NCBI GenBank assembly: GCA_022842165.1 | Contig: JALHQC010000043.1 | Span: 1-35,555, forward strand | DNA from: a bacterium | GTDB lineage: Bacteria; Pseudomonadota; Alphaproteobacteria; Rhizobiales; Aestuariivirgaceae | Length of the DNA: 35,555 nt | Reading direction: 5' to 3' | Part shown: positions 18,444 through 26,451 of the stretch, piece after piece | Layout: each line of letters starts with the position of its first letter | Position numbering within the stretch: position 1 is the stretch's first letter | The notes under the pieces: model-generated | The model's input: the letters and a program-made list of their open reading frames with translations, nothing else | Databases searched by the model: none | Told to the model about the DNA's origin: nothing | Position numbers and translations under genes: made by a program

Positions 18444-19104
18444 TATCCGGCTCGGCCACGCAATAGCCCATGCCGCGGATCGTATGCAGCACGTCAACGC
18501 CAAGCTTCTTGCGCAGGCGGCCGACGAAGACCTCGACCGTATTCGAATCGCGGTCGAAATCCTGGTCGTAGAGATGCTCCACCAGTTCGGTGCGCGAGAT
18601 CACCTTGCCCTTGTGATGCATGAGATAGGCGAGAAGACGGAACTCGAGCGAGGTCAGCTTCACCGCCATGCCGTTGACGACGACACGCGCACTCTTGGTA
18701 TCGAGGGAGACGGGCCCGCAAGTCAGTTCGCTGGTGGCGTGGCCGGCACTCCGCCGCAGCAGGGCGCGCACCCGGGCGAGAACTTCCTCCATGTGAAAGG
18801 GCTTCGCCACATAATCGTCGGCACCGGCATCGAAGCCCGCCACCTTGTCGCTCCAGCGGTCGCGCGCGGTCAGGATCAGCACCGGCATCTTGCGGCCCGC
18901 ACGGCGCCATTTCTCCAGCACGCTTACGCCGTCGATCACCGGAAGCCCGAGGTCCAGCACCACGGCGTCATAGGGCTCGGTGTCGCCAAGATAATGGCCC
19001 TCCTCGCCGTCCTTGGCCGAGTCCACGACGTAGCCTGAATCCTGCAGCGCCGTCACAAGCTGGCGGTTGAGATCGGGATCATCTTCGACGACGAGAAGCC
19101 GCAT
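18433..19104 (-). CDS. feuP: OmpR-family response regulator, FeuP/PhoP-like
   Basis: The 223-residue regulator has an acidic pair and phospho-acceptor Asp51 (VVLDLGLPVIDG), Lys in VAKPFHMEEVLARV, and a winged-helix domain with LTSLEFRLLAYLMHHKGKVI and VEVFVGRLRKKLG. The start ATG 19104 (MRLLVVEDD) has AGGA about 10 nt upstream; the in-frame start at 19149 would extend into the upstream PepSY gene. It lies between the PepSY protein and the kinase, as feuP lies between feuN and feuQ in Sinorhizobium. Confidence 0.87.
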   Translation of the reverse strand: MRLLVVEDDPDLNRQLVTALQDSGYVVDSAKDGEEGHYLGDTEPYDAVVLDLGLPVIDGVSVLEKWRRAGRKMPVLILTARDRWSDKVAGFDAGADDYVAKPFHMEEVLARVRALLRRSAGHATSELTCGPVSLDTKSARVVVNGMAVKLTSLEFRLLAYLMHHKGKVISRTELVEHLYDQDFDRDSNTVEVFVGRLRKKLGVDVLHTIRGMGYCVAEPDNAA

Positions 19105-19129
19105 GCTGGTCAATCCTGAAACGGCGCGG

Positions 19130-19468
19130 TCAATCGATGCCGATGACATCGCCTGTCACCGAGTCCACGCTCACCTGGGTGATCGTACCACCGGATTTCA
19201 GCCTGACAATATAAGTCTGGTTCCTGAGCTTGACGCCCAGGGGCTTGGCCTGGGGCACGGCCCGCAAGGCCCGCATCACCGCCGCGGATGGCGGCAGGAT
19301 GTTGAGACGGGGCTTCACCGGCTGCACCCGCTGCTTGAACTGCTGGCCGCGGGGAATTTTCACCCTGTCGCCGGCATAGGGCTTGACGCGGACCTGCGCA
19401 TCCGATGTGCCCACCACTCCGAGAGCGGCCGACAGCACGACGGCAGTGATAGCTAGCAATTTCCGCAT
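19130..19468 (-). CDS. Small exported PepSY-domain protein, FeuN-like
   Basis: The 112-residue protein has a signal peptide (MRKLLAITAVVLSAALGVVG, likely cut near TSDAQ), a proline/basic linker and a C-terminal PepSY-like unit (VKLRNQTYIVRLKSG, VSVDSVTGDVIGID). AAGGAA lies 10 nt before the ATG. In Sinorhizobium meliloti a small periplasmic protein, FeuN, is encoded just upstream of feuP and restrains FeuQ signalling. The same position, size class and export signal make a FeuN-like role plausible, but sequence homology to FeuN was not tested. Confidence 0.8.
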   Translation of the reverse strand: MRKLLAITAVVLSAALGVVGTSDAQVRVKPYAGDRVKIPRGQQFKQRVQPVKPRLNILPPSAAVMRALRAVPQAKPLGVKLRNQTYIVRLKSGGTITQVSVDSVTGDVIGID

Positions 19469-19530
19469 TTTGGCCCGTATTCCTTTCCTGAGCCTTCTAG
19501 CCGGGACAAGCTGAACTGGACATGAATGAA

Positions 19531-19550
19531 ACTGTGATGTCCGTCACAGT
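19531..19550. promoter_or_regulatory. Inverted repeat ACTGTGA-N6-TCACAGT
   Basis: Perfect 7-bp arms with a 6-bp centre, 62 bp upstream of the PepSY gene ATG and 34 bp downstream of the holin stop, all on the minus strand. It may be an operator for the feuNPQ-like operon. Alternatively it is a weak terminator for the GTA transcript, since TTTCATT follows the stem in the minus-strand RNA. Confidence 0.5.
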
Positions 19551-19584
19551 CGCACTCATGCATGTGGGCTGAAATGAACAGAAA

Positions 19585-20073
19585 TCAACCTTTTGGCTTG
19601 CGCCCACGATCCCGCGACGGCGCATCGGCGCCCTTGCCGAGGCTCCCCGTTACCACGCCCGCCACCTTTTCGAGCGAACGCCCGCCGATGTAGCCGCCCA
19701 TGCCCACGGCCAGGAAATCCCAGAATCCGCCCGGCAGAAGCTGCCAGCGCGGCTCGAATGGCAGGGGGTGGCCGGCGATCAGGTCGGCCAGCGGCAGGAT
19801 GAGCCCCACCAGCAGCAGGAAGCCGATCAGCACCATCATCAGCACGGGCCGCCAGCTGCGCGTCAGCCAATGCTCGGACTGGACTTCCGCCATGACGACG
19901 CCCACCCCCAGTTCGGAGGTCCGCGTCAGATAGGCCAGCGTCTGCTGCTCCAGTTCGGCGGCGAGCTTCCGCCGCAGTTCGAGATCGGACACATAGGCCT
20001 CGAGCGCCTTCATCACCGGGCCCTGGAACAGGCCCATTGCCAGCTGCGCCGCAAATGCCATGGGAAATGCCAT
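19585..20073 (-). CDS. 3TM-type holin
   Basis: The 162-residue membrane protein is likely the holin that times lysis. It has an amphipathic N-terminal region (FAAQLAMGLFQGP), a central linker with many Glu and Leu residues, a strong hydrophobic helix pair (PVLMMVLIGFLLLVGLILPL, about 77-97) and a weaker glycine-rich one (FLAVGMGGYIGG), then a basic tail ending RKPKG. This matches the Holin_3TMs family found with phage and GTA genes. The start ATG 20073 overlaps the endolysin stop by one base (TGATG). It is the last gene of the cluster. Confidence 0.82.
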   Translation of the reverse strand: MAFPMAFAAQLAMGLFQGPVMKALEAYVSDLELRRKLAAELEQQTLAYLTRTSELGVGVVMAEVQSEHWLTRSWRPVLMMVLIGFLLLVGLILPLADLIAGHPLPFEPRWQLLPGGFWDFLAVGMGGYIGGRSLEKVAGVVTGSLGKGADAPSRDRGRKPKG

Positions 20074-20750
20074 CACACGCCCTCCTCTTTCGATTTCATA
20101 ATCCGTTCGCGGATGATCCACAGCGCCGCGGCTAGCCCCGCCACGCCCAAAATGACCAGCACCGCGCGCCCGCCGCCCGCCAGCCCCGAGCCGCCAGAGA
20201 AAACTGCAGCAATCGCCGCGATCGCGGCCGCGATCACCGTTGTGCTGCGCCGGGGCGGTTTGCCCTTGATTGGTTCGGGCCATCTTTCCGCGCCCAAGCT
20301 CGCAGGGCCGCCGCTGATGAACAGCTCCGCCTCCGCCGCCCGGCGCTTGACGAGGCCCGGCAGCACGCGGCCGCCGCCTTTCACCCACAGGCCAAGGCGG
20401 CGCGGCACGGCGTCGAAATCGCCGGCATTCACCGCCTTCAGCACGGAGGATGAACGAAAGCCGCCAATCCCGACATTGTAGGCGAAGCTGACGAGTGCGG
20501 AGAATTGCGCCGCCGTCACCTCGCGGGTCAGGGCGGCCCTCACGCCGTCCGCGAAAATCTCCACGTCGGCGGCCAGCACGCGGGCGGCCTCTTCGCGGTT
20601 CATCTTCGCGCCGCGCGTCACCGCCGGGTTTCCCGCCACGCTGGTGTGGCCATAGCCGATGGTCCAGACGCCCGCCGGGCAAAGATAGGCCTCGCCGCGA
20701 TAGCCCTCGAAGCGTTTGATCAGCGCCAGGCCTGCTTCCGTCATCCTCAT
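20073..20750 (-). CDS. GH24 endolysin (lysozyme) with C-terminal membrane segments
   Basis: The 225-residue protein has an N-terminal GH24 muramidase domain (residues 1-145) that would cleave peptidoglycan. The catalytic triad is Glu15 (RFEGYRG), Cys24 and Thr30, with the family spacing E-8aa-C-5aa-T; Cys replaces Asp as in phage P1 Lyz. The YGHT motif and VSFAYNVGIGGF are conserved. After a Pro-rich linker, two hydrophobic segments follow (VIAAAIAAIAAVF and LVILGVAGLAAALWII), unusual for a simple endolysin and suggesting membrane tethering. ATG 20750 was used; ATG 20744 is possible. Confidence 0.9.
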   Translation of the reverse strand: MRMTEAGLALIKRFEGYRGEAYLCPAGVWTIGYGHTSVAGNPAVTRGAKMNREEAARVLAADVEIFADGVRAALTREVTAAQFSALVSFAYNVGIGGFRSSSVLKAVNAGDFDAVPRRLGLWVKGGGRVLPGLVKRRAAEAELFISGGPASLGAERWPEPIKGKPPRRSTTVIAAAIAAIAAVFSGGSGLAGGGRAVLVILGVAGLAAALWIIRERIMKSKEEGV

Positions 20751-20769
20751 GATCTGCCGTCCCGCCCGC

Positions 20770-20988
20770 TCACAGCCGCGGCGCCGGAAAGCCCGGCAGC
20801 AGCTTGGCGATCGCCGCCCCCATCGAGGCCGAAAAGCCGATGATGAGAGTGAGCGTCCGCCAGCCGCCCCGCGCTGTCACCAGCGCATCGCGGATTTCCC
20901 TCACATCGCTCCGCATCGCCTGGATTTCCTGCTCCACGCGCTCCATCCGCGCTTCGAGCGCGCCCACGTCCCGGTCAAGACTCGTCAT
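20770..20988 (-). CDS. Small coiled-coil/transmembrane protein (XhlA-like)
   Basis: The 72-residue protein has an N-terminal heptad-rich coiled coil (DVGALEARMERVEQEIQAM, about 7-40) and one C-terminal membrane helix (LTLIIGFSASMGAAIAKLL, about 46-64). This is the layout of XhlA-type haemolysin/lysis proteins. It sits between the fibre and endolysin genes, so a role in lysis or its timing is likely. AGGA lies about 9 nt upstream of the ATG. Sequence identity to XhlA was not tested. Confidence 0.7.
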   Translation of the reverse strand: MTSLDRDVGALEARMERVEQEIQAMRSDVREIRDALVTARGGWRTLTLIIGFSASMGAAIAKLLPGFPAPRL

Positions 20989-21015
20989 CTGTCGTCATCC
21001 TCGATTGCAGTGGCA

Positions 21016-22116
21016 TTAGGCCACGCGTTCAACCACCAGCGTCATGCCGGCCTTGGCGGTCACCGCCGCCGCCACTTCCGAGCGCAGCCTGAGCTGGGCG
21101 GTTCCGGCGCTCGCACCCGTTCGCAGCATGCCGCGGCCCGTCACCGGCACCTCGGCGTTGGCCACCGGAATGCCGCTGGAAACGCTCAATGAAACATCGT
21201 CCGCCTGCGAGGATCCGCCGGTCAGCGTGCCGGTATTGGCAAGCTGGTGATAGAAGTTCATGCGGATGTCGGTCACGGCCACGTCGACGTCGAGCTGAAA
21301 TCCGCAGCCGGTCGTCGTTGCCGCCGCGCTGGTGGCGCCAATCCAGCGGAAGAAATAGATGGCGTTGGCGGCAAAGGCGAAGCTCAGCCCGGTCAGCGAA
21401 ACGGGCGTCACATTGGCGCCCGTTGCCACGTCGTCGGCCAGCGTCGCCACGGCGTGATAGGCGCCCGGCGCGGTGTTGGGAAAGGCGACCGCCCCCGTCG
21501 CCCTGTCGATGACGACGGCATCGTTCCAGGTGGCGCCATCGGCACTCACCTTCAGGCGGAAGTCGTCGTCGCCCGCAAGGCCCATCTCGGCACGGCCGGA
21601 GAAATTCGTCTGGTAGAGAAGCGACGCGGTATTCGGCCCCGCCTGCTTGTTGATCTTGAGCCGGTGGTCATCGCCCGCATGGCTGAACAGCACGGCAGGC
21701 GAAGAGACGGCAAGCCGGTTGCCCGCATCCGCCGTGGTGTTGACGCCCACGAGATCGAGGTTCGCCAGTTCGTCCGGCGGCGGCATGCCGCGCCACAGCG
21801 CGCCGTCATAGATGAGGAACTGTTCCTCATCCACGATCCAGGCGCGCCAGCCGGTGCGGGGCGTCACGAAGACCCAGGCCCCGGCCTGGGCGATCGCGAG
21901 CTTTCCCGCCTGGCCCGCCCAGGCCCCGGTGGGGGCCGCCGCTACCAGATAGCGCTCGGCTTCGGCAGGCGTTGGGGGTGGCACCGCGATTGCCCGCGAG
22001 ACGACGGAGAGATGGACCGCCGCATCGAGCAGCAGCAGCGCCTCGTTGTGGGTCACGTGCTTCTGGGCCTGTGCGGCATCGAGAATGGGCAGGCCGAGCA
22101 ATGGTGTTTCAGACAT
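21016..22116 (-). CDS. DUF2793-domain protein, probable tail fibre
   Basis: The 366-residue protein begins MSETPLLGLPILDAAQAQKH, the DUF2793 signature, followed by a repeat region and a beta-rich C-terminal part (ADDVATGANVTPVSLTG; SVSSGIPVANAEVPVTG). DUF2793 proteins are tail-fibre-like and occur with GTA clusters; the R. capsulatus tail fibre rcc00171 has such a domain but is encoded elsewhere. The start ATG 22116 has AAGGATC upstream and overlaps the end of gene 15 by 8 bp; the in-frame start at 22158 lies deeper in gene 15. Confidence 0.86.
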   Translation of the reverse strand: MSETPLLGLPILDAAQAQKHVTHNEALLLLDAAVHLSVVSRAIAVPPPTPAEAERYLVAAAPTGAWAGQAGKLAIAQAGAWVFVTPRTGWRAWIVDEEQFLIYDGALWRGMPPPDELANLDLVGVNTTADAGNRLAVSSPAVLFSHAGDDHRLKINKQAGPNTASLLYQTNFSGRAEMGLAGDDDFRLKVSADGATWNDAVVIDRATGAVAFPNTAPGAYHAVATLADDVATGANVTPVSLTGLSFAFAANAIYFFRWIGATSAAATTTGCGFQLDVDVAVTDIRMNFYHQLANTGTLTGGSSQADDVSLSVSSGIPVANAEVPVTGRGMLRTGASAGTAQLRLRSEVAAAVTAKAGMTLVVERVA

Positions 22117-25100
22117 GGATGATCCTTTGCGAAGTTGCGCCCGGCCCATAGGCCGCACTCAGTTGCGCGATGCGGAGCGTGAAGACGCCGGGGTCGGACC
22201 CGAAGTCCGCGGCAATGGCGGACGCCGGATAGATGAATTCTGGCGCCGCCACCGCCGCCGTCCGCTTGATCACCGCGCCATCGAGAATGTCGACGCGGTA
22301 GGACTCGCTGTCTTCGCCCAGCGGCACCTCAGCCAGGTCCCAGCTGTCGCCGTCAATGCGCGATTGCCTGATCCAGCTGAAACGCACGTCGGCACCCTGC
22401 CTTGCACCGCTGAGCCTGCATGGCGCGCGCGGCCTCAGCCCAAGCAGCCGGCCCCGATGGCCGATCGTCAGGTAGGATGCGCCGATCGGATATTGCGCAG
22501 GCCCGATCCTCCAGTCCGTTTCGAGCCCACCCTCCGCGAGCGACAGCACCGGCTGCACGACGGCGCGGTTCAGCAGCACGAAGCGCTCGCCCGGCGCGCG
22601 GGAGACCAGCACTTCGGGGCCAGAGCCCGATTGCCCGCGCAGCAGCAGCGAGAGCCTGTAGGTCCGCGCGGCGATCAGCTCGACGATGCCGAACTGGATG
22701 ATCTCCCACCCGGTCTCATCGCTTCCCACCGCCGCCAGGTTGGCGCCCTGCAGCATCTGTTCGACGCTCACCGAAGCCAGCGCGCCGAAGCCCAGTTGCA
22801 CGGTCAGCGCCGCCCCGCGGTCAAAGACATTGAGCGGCCCGCTCGCGAAGGGCGAAAGCAGCGTGCCCTGCGTTGCCTGCGCATCGACCAGGCGGTTCAG
22901 CGCAAAGCTTGCGGCACCGGTGCGGCGATAGAGCGCCAGGCTCCCCGGCCAGGGCCGCGCGCCAGCCGCGATCCATGGCGCATGCGCCTGGGCCTCCGCC
23001 GTGGCGATCGGCAAATCCATCATCACCGCATCGGGCCTGCCGAACAGCGTGGCGCCCGCTGCTTCCAGCCCGCGGGCCGGCGCATCGGGCGCCTCAAACA
23101 CCGAGCGGTCGTAGCTCCGGCCCCGCAGCTTGCGGAACCCGCCGTCATTGATCTCATCGATCCGGATCGCCACCGGTCCTGATGCAAGCTGCAGCACCAC
23201 GACATCGCCGGCCTCGATCGCATGGGCCGATGGCGGCAGCGCGAATTCCGCGGCCTCACGCGCCACCCAGGCTTCCTGCAGCCCGATGTCGGCGGCAATC
23301 TGCGCCTGCGGCTGGGCCACGGCAGCGGGAATGTTCATTCCCACATCGCGCGCGCTCGATCCGCCAAGCCGCCGCGCCTCGACGGCCGCCTGCCGGTAGT
23401 CGAGAGAGGATTCGATATAGGAAAGCTTCACCGCCGCCGGCAGTTCGGTTTCCTGCGCCCGCTTCAGAACATAGAGCGGTGCGTCCGCATCGATTTCGAC
23501 GAGCCTTGCCTCGGCAACGTCCAGTTCCGCCGCGCGCTCCCGCATGAAGAAGCGCAGCACGCCCCCACTCTCCACTGCATCGATCCGGAAGGCCGCCAGC
23601 AACCCCTCGAGCGCTTCGCGGGCCGACATGCCACGGTCGATCCCGAAACCGTCGACAAGGCCTTCGACGCCGCCGGTATCAATCGCGGTCAGCCCATAGC
23701 TTTCGCATACTGATTGGATCAGCAGGCCCAGCGGCACAGCGCCCAACCGCCCGTTCAGCCAATGCCCGCGATCGTAGTTGACGCCATCGGCCCAGATGTC
23801 GGAGCGCGATGGAAACTGCGGGAAAGGCCTCGCATCCCACGCCCAGAAAAACATCCGCTCCGGCTCGACCATGCGCCCCGCATAGAGGGCGGACGCCGGA
23901 TTGTGCGGCCCTGCCTCCTGCCAGTATTCGGACATGGCGATCACATAGCGGTTCTGGATCAGGTCGTCGCGCTGCCCGCCGGAAAAATGCGGCAGAAGAT
24001 TTTCCGAAGATTTCGCATCGACGAAGGCATTGGGCTGGTTGGTACCCTTGTCGATCGCCGGGCACCCGGCCTCGGTGAACCAGACCGGCTTCGACTGCGG
24101 AACCCAGGCCGTCGATGCCGCAGCCTCGATGCCGCCCGGCCGGTCATGATGGGCGTTTCCCCACCAGGATGAGATGTCCTTGTAGCGGAACACCCAGGGC
24201 TTGCCGTAGGCGCCATCGGTGATCGGGGTGCGAAGCTGCGCGTTCCGGTCCTCATCACTGGCATAGAACCAGTCGAAGCCTTCGCCGCCCGCGACATTCC
24301 CCTTGAGATAGTCAACGCTGTAGGGCGAAGCAGCGCCTGACAGATAATCCGTATGCTGACGGCCATCGCGCCAGTCGCTCAGCGGCATGTAGTTGTCGAT
24401 CCCCACGAAACCGACGGATGAGGATGCCCAGAGCGGATCGAGATGGAAGAACACGTCGCCTGAGCCATCGCCGGGCTGGTATCCGAAATACTCGGTCCAG
24501 TCGGCGGCATAGGAAATCTTCGCCAGCGGCAGGATCGCCTTCACGTCGGCCGCCAGGCTCACCAGCGCGTCAACAAACGGAAAGCTGTTGCCGGCGGCGC
24601 GCAGCGTCGTCAGCCCGCGCAGCTCGCTGCCGATCAGGAAGGCGTCGACGCCGCCCGCCAGCGCACAAAGCTTCGCATAATGCAGCACCATGCGGCGATA
24701 GCTCCATTCCGCCGGCCCTGAATAGGTCACGCTCGATCCCGAGGCCAGGAAATTTGCCGGTACAGCCGTTCCCACGAAGGCGGCGATCTCCGCCGCGCTG
24801 GCCATTGTCTTGTCGCTGCTGCCGGGCAGGCCCGGCGCCACCGCCGATGTGATGCGCCCGCGCCAGGGGTAGACTGCTTGCGCAGCGCCGCCATAAGGGT
24901 CGGGCAGCGTGTTGCCCGCCGCGATGTCCATCATCACGAAGGGATAGAAGACGGCGGCCAGTCCCCGCGCCTTGATATCCTGAATGGCGCGGATCACCGA
25001 TTGATCGCTCGGCGTTCCGCCAAAGGCCGGCGCACCACCGATTGCCGACACCACATGCGCCGCGGCGCGTTCCGTGCCGCTCACCTGCCAGGTCGCGGGT

Positions 25101-26002
25101 TCTGTGAGTTTCACAGCCGACTCGACGCCGGGCCTCACCGTGCAGTGCCCGCAGCGCAGATCATTGCCGAACCAGGCCACCACCAGCGACGCGGCCTTCA
25201 ACTCACCGCAGGCGGAGGTCAACTGGTCGAGCGACACCGCCCAGTTGCTGCGTGTGGCGGAGGCGTGGGCATTCTCAGGCTCCGTCACGCCGCGCTCCGG
25301 CTCGCGCGTCACGATCTCGGTGTCATAGCCGAACTCGGTGCTGCCGGGAATGATGCTCACTGCCCTCATGGCGTTCTCGGCACCGCCGGCGGAGCGGAAC
25401 ACCTCGAAGGAAAGCTGCGGCATGCGGTTGCCGAAGCCCGTCACATTCAGCCGCTCGAACACGATATAGGCCGTGCCGCGATAGGCAGGCGCATTCCCCG
25501 CTCCCTCCTTGGCGGCGATCAGGCTGTCGGCGTCCTGCGTTTCGCTTCCCGTATAGAGCCGTGCCGTCACGGTCGAGATATCGAAGGGCTTGCCATCGGC
25601 CCACACCCGGCCGATGCGGTTAATCTCACCTTCGCACAGCGCCACGGCGAAGTTCGCGTAATAGGTATATTCGGTCACCGTGGGCGCGCTGCCGGCACCC
25701 CCCTTGGCGGAAGCATTCTCGGTGTTCGTCTCCTTTGCTTCCTCGAAGCTCGTCGCCCAGATCACCTGCCCCGCCACGCGCATGCGGCCCCATAGCCGGG
25801 GAATCGCCGCGCCCTCGGAGGACGCCATGATGCGAAGATCGCCAAGCCGCGGCCCCTCGATCCGCCGTGTCGTGCCGAACAGCGCCTGGTCGATGAAGTT
25901 TCCGGCAATGGCGCCCACCGCGCGCCCGATGATGCCGCCCACCGGCCCGCCCAGCAACGCGCCAACGCCCTGCCCCACGGTCTGCAACACGACTGTCGCC
26001 AT
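22109..26002 (-). CDS. GTA gp15-like giant tail tip protein with TIM-barrel-like domain
   Basis: The 1297-residue protein starts MATVVLQTVGQGVGALLGG, the usual hydrophobic glycine-rich N-terminus of gp15. A GTA TIM-barrel-like domain covers about residues 330-720 (FFHLDPLWASSSVGFVGIDN; KPVWFTEAGCPAIDKG with a possible catalytic Glu; YWQEAGPHNPAS). A phage tail-3 type domain follows (ALEGLLAAFRIDAVESGG), then beta-rich domains to the end. In RcGTA this 'megatron' closes the tail tip and takes part in cell-envelope penetration. ATG 26002 overlaps the gene 14 stop by one base (TGATG); the in-frame upstream start at 26200 lies inside gene 14. Confidence 0.95.
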   Translation of the reverse strand: MATVVLQTVGQGVGALLGGPVGGIIGRAVGAIAGNFIDQALFGTTRRIEGPRLGDLRIMASSEGAAIPRLWGRMRVAGQVIWATSFEEAKETNTENASAKGGAGSAPTVTEYTYYANFAVALCEGEINRIGRVWADGKPFDISTVTARLYTGSETQDADSLIAAKEGAGNAPAYRGTAYIVFERLNVTGFGNRMPQLSFEVFRSAGGAENAMRAVSIIPGSTEFGYDTEIVTREPERGVTEPENAHASATRSNWAVSLDQLTSACGELKAASLVVAWFGNDLRCGHCTVRPGVESAVKLTEPATWQVSGTERAAAHVVSAIGGAPAFGGTPSDQSVIRAIQDIKARGLAAVFYPFVMMDIAAGNTLPDPYGGAAQAVYPWRGRITSAVAPGLPGSSDKTMASAAEIAAFVGTAVPANFLASGSSVTYSGPAEWSYRRMVLHYAKLCALAGGVDAFLIGSELRGLTTLRAAGNSFPFVDALVSLAADVKAILPLAKISYAADWTEYFGYQPGDGSGDVFFHLDPLWASSSVGFVGIDNYMPLSDWRDGRQHTDYLSGAASPYSVDYLKGNVAGGEGFDWFYASDEDRNAQLRTPITDGAYGKPWVFRYKDISSWWGNAHHDRPGGIEAAASTAWVPQSKPVWFTEAGCPAIDKGTNQPNAFVDAKSSENLLPHFSGGQRDDLIQNRYVIAMSEYWQEAGPHNPASALYAGRMVEPERMFFWAWDARPFPQFPSRSDIWADGVNYDRGHWLNGRLGAVPLGLLIQSVCESYGLTAIDTGGVEGLVDGFGIDRGMSAREALEGLLAAFRIDAVESGGVLRFFMRERAAELDVAEARLVEIDADAPLYVLKRAQETELPAAVKLSYIESSLDYRQAAVEARRLGGSSARDVGMNIPAAVAQPQAQIAADIGLQEAWVAREAAEFALPPSAHAIEAGDVVVLQLASGPVAIRIDEINDGGFRKLRGRSYDRSVFEAPDAPARGLEAAGATLFGRPDAVMMDLPIATAEAQAHAPWIAAGARPWPGSLALYRRTGAASFALNRLVDAQATQGTLLSPFASGPLNVFDRGAALTVQLGFGALASVSVEQMLQGANLAAVGSDETGWEIIQFGIVELIAARTYRLSLLLRGQSGSGPEVLVSRAPGERFVLLNRAVVQPVLSLAEGGLETDWRIGPAQYPIGASYLTIGHRGRLLGLRPRAPCRLSGARQGADVRFSWIRQSRIDGDSWDLAEVPLGEDSESYRVDILDGAVIKRTAAVAAPEFIYPASAIAADFGSDPGVFTLRIAQLSAAYGPGATSQRIIHV

Positions 26003-26433
26003 CAGGCCGTCACTCCGGGAAAGCGGAAGGCGAAGGCCAGATGCCGCCGCCACCAGTTGGAAAGTGAAATTTCCGTCACCGCCGCCTGCTCCTGCGCGTG
26101 AACCATGCGGAAGGGCGAGACCGCGATTCCTGCGTGTTTCGCGGGCATCCCGCGGCGCCAGCGGAACAGCAGCACGTCGCCCGCCTGAAACTCCGTACAC
26201 GGAATTTCGATCATATGGCGGCTGGCCGCCTCCGCCAGGGCCTCGGTGCCGCCCTCTTCCGCCCAGCCCGGTGCATAGGGCGGCGCCAGTTCCGGCTCAT
26301 CGCCCTTGACCTGGCGCCACACGCCCCGCACCAGCCCAAGGCAATCGGTGCCAATGCCCCTGAGGCTCGCCTGATGGGCATAGGGCGTGCCAATCCAGCC
26401 GCGCGCCGCCGCCACGATCTCAGCCTGCATCAT
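26002..26433 (-). CDS. GTA gp14-like NlpC/P60 cell wall peptidase
   Basis: The 143-residue protein has the NlpC/P60 catalytic Cys31 (GTDCLGLVRG) and His100 (MPAKHAGIAV). Bound to the tail tip, it would digest peptidoglycan during DNA entry. Length matches the single-domain GTA peptidases. It lies between the hub gene and the tip gene. Two adjacent ATGs (26433, 26430) are possible starts; the ribosome site is weak. Confidence 0.94.
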   Translation of the reverse strand: MMQAEIVAAARGWIGTPYAHQASLRGIGTDCLGLVRGVWRQVKGDEPELAPPYAPGWAEEGGTEALAEAASRHMIEIPCTEFQAGDVLLFRWRRGMPAKHAGIAVSPFRMVHAQEQAAVTEISLSNWWRRHLAFAFRFPGVTA

Positions 26434-26451
26434 GACAGTTCAATCCGGTTT

